Assembly (NCBI GenBank): GCA_030673995.1
Contig: DAOUYU010000067.1
Location: 1-8,718, forward strand
Direction: 5' to 3'
Length of the DNA stretch: 8,718 nt
Origin: Candidatus Aminicenantota bacterium
GTDB taxonomy: Bacteria > Acidobacteriota > Aminicenantia > Aminicenantales > Aminicenantaceae
The position numbers were made by a program, and so were the translations under genes. Of this stretch, positions 5,984 through 8,718 are shown one piece after another; positions within the stretch are counted from its first letter, which is position 1; each line of letters opens with the position of its first letter. Below the pieces are notes generated by a model that was given only the letters and a program-made list of their open reading frames with translations, did not search any database and was not told where the DNA came from.

Positions 5984-6622
5984 ATGAGTAGAGAAAAAGT
6001 TAGCTATTATGATAAGAATTGGCAGGAATATGATGACTGGTATGACACTCATCAAGCCATTTATCAATCTGAAATTAAAGCTCTAGAGAGAGTGATACCT
6101 TCAGGCCGGGGACTGGAGATAGGCACAGGAACGGGTAGATTCTCCTTTCCTTTCTCCGTCCGATTTGGCTTAGATCCTTCCTTCAATATGCTCAAACTTG
6201 CTATGGAGAGAAATATTAAGGTTGTCCAGGGTTTTGGTGAAAGCCTTCCGTTTAAAAATGAATCTTTTCATTTTATCTCAATTGTGTTTACAATAGAGCT
6301 TATTGCTGATCCCCTTTGCTTCTTAAAAGAGGCAGTTAGAGCATTAAAGAAAAACGGCACATTAATTTTGGGCATCATTGATAGGAACAGCCTATGGGGA
6401 AAATTCTACAAACAGAAAGTAGCTCAAAGCAAATTTTATACCGGCTTCCATTTTTTCTCTCCAGAAGAAATCCTTGAAATTTATCAAAACATCAATGTTG
6501 AATTCAAAAGGGCTTTTCAAACTCTCTCCCAACCTCCTCCAGACATCAAAGATATGGAAGAACCAAGAAAAGGCTTTGGACAGGGAGGATTTGTTGTCAT
6601 TAAAGGAATAAAAAAGGAGTGA
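5984..6622 (+). CDS. Class I SAM-dependent methyltransferase (Methyltransf_11 type)
   Basis: A 212-residue Rossmann-fold methyltransferase. Motif I is GLEIGTGTGRF (43-53), with the acidic motif II residue in GLDPS (D64). QGFGESLPFKNESFHFISI (82-100) is the post-II/motif III region typical of UbiE-like Methyltransf_11 enzymes, followed by FLKEAVRALKKNGTLILGI (113-131). The N-terminal YYDKNWQEYDDWYDTHQAIY and C-terminal GFGQGGFVVIKG segments are distinctive of one subgroup of uncharacterised methyltransferases found in anaerobes. The acceptor is not predictable (small molecule, metal or metalloid, lipid or RNA-linked base). No SD precedes ATG at 5984, only 5 nt after the DUF6125 stop, so coupling is likely. 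The 3' end contains the SD of ilvE, whose ATG follows 2 nt after this gene's stop. Confidence 0.87.
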   Translation: MSREKVSYYDKNWQEYDDWYDTHQAIYQSEIKALERVIPSGRGLEIGTGTGRFSFPFSVRFGLDPSFNMLKLAMERNIKVVQGFGESLPFKNESFHFISIVFTIELIADPLCFLKEAVRALKKNGTLILGIIDRNSLWGKFYKQKVAQSKFYTGFHFFSPEEILEIYQNINVEFKRAFQTLSQPPPDIKDMEEPRKGFGQGGFVVIKGIKKE

Positions 6623-6624
6623 GC

Positions 6625-7590
6625 ATGTTTGACAACACCCACTTTCCCAGAGCACGAAAGTTCTGGCACAAGGGAAAACTCCATGACTGGTCCCAGCCCA
6701 GCATTCACGTCATGAGCCATGCACTTCATTATGGGACTTCAGTATTTGAGGGAATCCGCGCATACAACACGCCAAAGGGACCCGCAATCTTTCGCCTTCC
6801 TGAACATATCGAAAGATTTTTTCATTCAGCATCCACTTTGTTCATGGAGGTTCCATACAGCAAAGAGGAAATAATCGAGGCGATCAAGCTGGTCATAAAA
6901 GAAAACAAACTGGAGTCTGCCTACATTCGTCCTCTTCTTTTCTATTCTTACGGTAATTTAGGCCTCTTACCCAAATTTTCTCCCGTGGAATTAACCATCG
7001 GCGCATGGGAATGGGGCGCTTATCTTGGAAGGCATGAGGAAAAAGGAGTTCATGTTTATATCGTTCCCTGGAGGCGTATCCATCACATCCAGTTGGAAAT
7101 GACTGCTAAACTCGGGGGTGTATATGTCCAATCAGCTATCTGCGGTCAAATGGCCCGCTCCAAGGGCTTTGATGAGGCCCTTTTTCTGAATCTTGAGGGA
7201 AACATCGCTGAGGGTGCAGGAGAGAACATTTTCATCGTCAAGGAACATGTTCTTAAGACCAACGACAAAACAGAATCCGTTCTCGAGGGAATCACCCGGG
7301 CGAGCCTGTTAGAGATAGCTAAAGACCTCGGTTATCAAACTTCTATTGAACCTATCACTAAAGAAGATTTCTTTAAGGCTGACGAGGCCTTTTTTTCAGG
7401 AACCGCTGTTGAGATGGCTCCCATCGTTCATATTACTGACGGCTCAAACCCTCAAGAAGGAAAAAGAGAATACACCATCGGATCTGGTAAGGCAGGAGAG
7501 ATAACCACAAAACTCGTCACAGCCTACAAAGATTCTGTTAGCGGAAAGATTAAAAAACACGAAAAATGGCTGACCTATGTTTATGACTAA
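6625..7590 (+). CDS. ilvE: Branched-chain amino acid aminotransferase
   Basis: A 321-residue class IV (D-amino-acid-transferase fold) PLP enzyme that closely follows E. coli IlvE along its length. HVMSHALHYGTSVFEGIR (28-45), AYIRPL (99-104), WGAYLG (130-135), and the Schiff-base lysine in TAKLGGVYVQS (K162) are seen, then EGNIAEGAGENIF with Glu196, which pairs with the pyridine nitrogen, LEGITR (220-225), and FFSGTAVEMAP (256-266). The aromatic pocket residues used for branched side chains (Tyr36, Phe41, Tyr133, Tyr167) and the carboxylate-binding Arg102 are present. It interconverts Leu, Ile and Val with their 2-oxo acids. An in-frame GTG at 6619 overlaps the previous stop, but GGAG (6616-6619) sits 5 nt before ATG at 6625, so ATG is the start. 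Other ilv/leu genes are absent here, so it may serve amino acid fermentation or biosynthesis. Confidence 0.95.
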   Translation: MFDNTHFPRARKFWHKGKLHDWSQPSIHVMSHALHYGTSVFEGIRAYNTPKGPAIFRLPEHIERFFHSASTLFMEVPYSKEEIIEAIKLVIKENKLESAYIRPLLFYSYGNLGLLPKFSPVELTIGAWEWGAYLGRHEEKGVHVYIVPWRRIHHIQLEMTAKLGGVYVQSAICGQMARSKGFDEALFLNLEGNIAEGAGENIFIVKEHVLKTNDKTESVLEGITRASLLEIAKDLGYQTSIEPITKEDFFKADEAFFSGTAVEMAPIVHITDGSNPQEGKREYTIGSGKAGEITTKLVTAYKDSVSGKIKKHEKWLTYVYD

Positions 7591-7595
7591 AAAAA

Positions 7596-7668
7596 ATGGC
7601 TTCTCAGACTGCCGCTGCACCAGTTATCTTCTCCTCTCTACTGGAAGGCAACGCCAGTCTAAAGCCAT
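7596..7668. repeat. Nested inverted-repeat structure between ilvE and trmO
   Basis: Three perfect stems nest within 73 nt: ATGGCTT (7596-7602) with AAGCCAT (7662-7668), AGACTG (7606-7611) with CAGTCT (7655-7660), and CCAGT (7620-7624) with ACTGG (7640-7644). Six adenines (7591-7596) precede it, so on the minus strand it is followed by a T-run; on the plus strand it is not. It fills nearly all of the 96-nt gap and could be a structured RNA, an mRNA-processing or attenuation element, or a small palindromic repeat unit. Confidence 0.5.
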
Positions 7669-7686
7669 AGATGAAGGAATTAAGCG

Positions 7687-8163
7687 ATGGGCAGGTCGCA
7701 ATATATGAAAATCAAGTTTAAACCCATAGGAGTGATTCACTCGCCCTTCAAGAAAAAAGAAGATATTGAGTCTAAAAAGTACGCAAATCCCAAAGGATTT
7801 AATCCTGTCAAGGGAGAACTAGAGATATTCAAAGAATATGAAGCTGGATTAAAGGATACAGAAGGACTTTCCCACCTCATCGTCCTTTTTGCCTTTCATG
7901 AATCTGAAGGATACAGTCTTCACACCAAGCCTCTTCTCGAAAACACACTAAGAGGAGTTTTTTCCACTCGAAGCCCCCATCGACCAAATTCCCTCGGCCT
8001 GACTGTGGTCAAAGTCGTCGAACGAAAAGGAAATATCGTCAAGGTCTCAGGAATCGATATGATCGAAGGCACTCCAATTCTGGATATTAAGCCTTACACA
8101 TCCAGGGATCAGAAATCCCCGATAAAACTTGGCTGGCTGGAAAACAGGATGAAGAAAAGCTAG
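7687..8163 (+). CDS. trmO: TrmO/TsaA-family tRNA (adenine-N6)-methyltransferase
   Basis: A 158-residue protein of the TsaA/UPF0066 family. E. coli TrmO uses SAM to methylate t6A37 to m6t6A in tRNA-Thr(GGU). Visible family motifs are PIGVIHSPFK (13-22), GLSHLIVLFAFHES (60-73), GVFSTRSPHRPNSLGLTVV (90-108) and DMIEGTPILDIKPY (124-137). Only the beta-barrel TsaA domain is present; E. coli TrmO is about 235 residues with a C-terminal extension that is missing here, so substrate specificity may differ, and some short homologues act elsewhere. The start is uncertain: ATG 7687 has AAGGA 8 nt upstream, while ATG 7705 would begin MKIKFKPIGV, the usual N-terminus of the family, with AGGT about 8 nt upstream. 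It follows ilvE by 96 nt, so it may have its own signal or be read through. Confidence 0.88.
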   Translation: MGRSQYMKIKFKPIGVIHSPFKKKEDIESKKYANPKGFNPVKGELEIFKEYEAGLKDTEGLSHLIVLFAFHESEGYSLHTKPLLENTLRGVFSTRSPHRPNSLGLTVVKVVERKGNIVKVSGIDMIEGTPILDIKPYTSRDQKSPIKLGWLENRMKKS

Positions 8164-8266
8164 AAGCTTTGGATTTTGATTCCTCAGATTCCATAAGTGC
8201 ATTTTTAGAAGGGAAACATGCTTAAACATCACTCTCTGATTTTGAATTTCTATGAAAGGGGGAATT

Positions 8267-8718
8267 ATGTCCAAAAGCAGTCCAAAAAAATATTTCTTCA
8301 CTTTTGTGGTCTCTTTATTTTTTGGAGCTTCACTTCTTCTATCATCCAGCCAGGATATCCTGACTAATCTCGCTCAGCACCAAAACTACAGAAGCAAGCG
8401 AATCTCATCCTTTGACCGTACAGGAGGAAACAGGGACAGGTTAACTATCGAGCCAGCTGAAACTGCCGTTCTTGCCGAAATTAAAGGACCGGCTTCTATC
8501 CATCACATATGGGTCACCATTTCCGCAGAATCCTTCTACGGCCGAAAGATTATCTTGAGGATGTACTGGGATGGTGAAGAATATCCATCTGTCGAGGTTC
8601 CGATAGGAGATTTTTTTGGCGTAGGCCACGGCCTGAACCGAAACTTCAGCTCTCTCCCTATAAATTGCTCCTCAGAAGGCCGTGCCAGGAACTGTTACTG
8701 GTATATGCCTTTTAAGAA
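8267..8718 (+). CDS. DUF2961 (glycoside hydrolase family 172) protein, N-terminal part
   Basis: The frame runs from ATG 8267 past the end of the window (150 complete codons, no stop). A strong SD (AAGGGGGA) lies just upstream. The N-terminus is a Sec-type signal: Lys-rich, then a hydrophobic stretch YFFTFVVSLFFGASLLL (about 9-25) with a likely cleavage near residue 28, so the mature protein is exported. The mature part shows DRTGGNRD (50-57), EIKGPASIHHIWVT (71-84), YWDGEEYPSVEVPIGDFF and GVGHG (100-122), and RNCYWYMPF (141-149), all characteristic of the DUF2961 fold, known from GH172 enzymes that act on difructose anhydrides, fructans and arabinofuranosides. The catalytic region probably lies beyond the window. 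Function is inferred from the family; with the upstream sulfatase it fits an organism that degrades complex glycans. It is 103 nt after trmO and may be a separate transcription unit. Confidence 0.85.
   Translation, partial: MSKSSPKKYFFTFVVSLFFGASLLLSSSQDILTNLAQHQNYRSKRISSFDRTGGNRDRLTIEPAETAVLAEIKGPASIHHIWVTISAESFYGRKIILRMYWDGEEYPSVEVPIGDFFGVGHGLNRNFSSLPINCSSEGRARNCYWYMPFK

Noticed and set aside
6619..6624. GTG start for ilvE overlapping the methyltransferase stop
   Set aside because: The GTG overlaps the SD itself; GGAG is optimally placed for ATG at 6625.
7596..7668. tRNA-like element (7-bp outer stem, 73 nt) or cobalamin riboswitch
   Set aside because: There is no T-loop GTTCGA motif, D-arm or anticodon arm where a tRNA needs them. 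The cobalamin-like pieces lack the rest of the aptamer, which would fall inside the ilvE coding region.

Overview
The window is 8.7 kb of gene-dense, moderately AT-rich bacterial DNA. Several genes have Shine-Dalgarno sites, and there are sigma70-like -10 boxes. The gene content (an arylsulfatase-type protein, a secreted GH172/DUF2961 protein, a COG0731 radical SAM enzyme, DUF362, a UbiA-type phosphoribosyltransferase, and small Cys-rich proteins) points to an uncultivated, probably anaerobic, polysaccharide-degrading bacterium. A Candidatus Aminicenantes-like lineage is my best guess, but this is inferred from gene content only. No mobile element, CRISPR array, rRNA or tRNA was recognised.

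Layout. Bases 1-453 (+) hold the 3' end of a sulfatase gene. A convergent gap follows, then a minus-strand block, 3971 down to 529, read in the order queF, EamA-family transporter, UbiA-type decaprenyl-phosphate phosphoribosyltransferase, DUF362 protein. The last two are only 4 nt apart. A 294-nt divergent region (3972-4265) carries a -10/-35 pair for queF on one side and a TATAAT promoter plus a striking hairpin/palindrome on the other. The plus-strand block from 4266 reads: small Cys-rich DUF6485 protein, COG0731 radical SAM protein (TTG start), DUF6125-like Cys-rich protein, class I SAM methyltransferase, branched-chain aminotransferase IlvE, a TrmO/TsaA-family tRNA methyltransferase, and the 5' part of a secreted DUF2961 (GH172) gene that runs off the window.

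How the genes may work together. From 4266 to 7590 the gaps are -/+ a few to 34 nt, so DUF6485, radical SAM, DUF6125, methyltransferase and ilvE look like one transcription unit. TrmO follows a 96-nt gap that contains a nested inverted-repeat structure. QueF makes preQ1 for queuosine, TrmO-family proteins methylate t6A37, and COG0731 is the family that includes TYW1-like enzymes. One reading is therefore that part of the region concerns tRNA anticodon-loop modification. The functions of the radical SAM, DUF6125, DUF6485 and methyltransferase proteins are not known, and they are the most interesting unexplained module here. The minus block suggests a polyprenyl-phosphate ribose (envelope glycan) function, but its usual partner enzymes are not in view.
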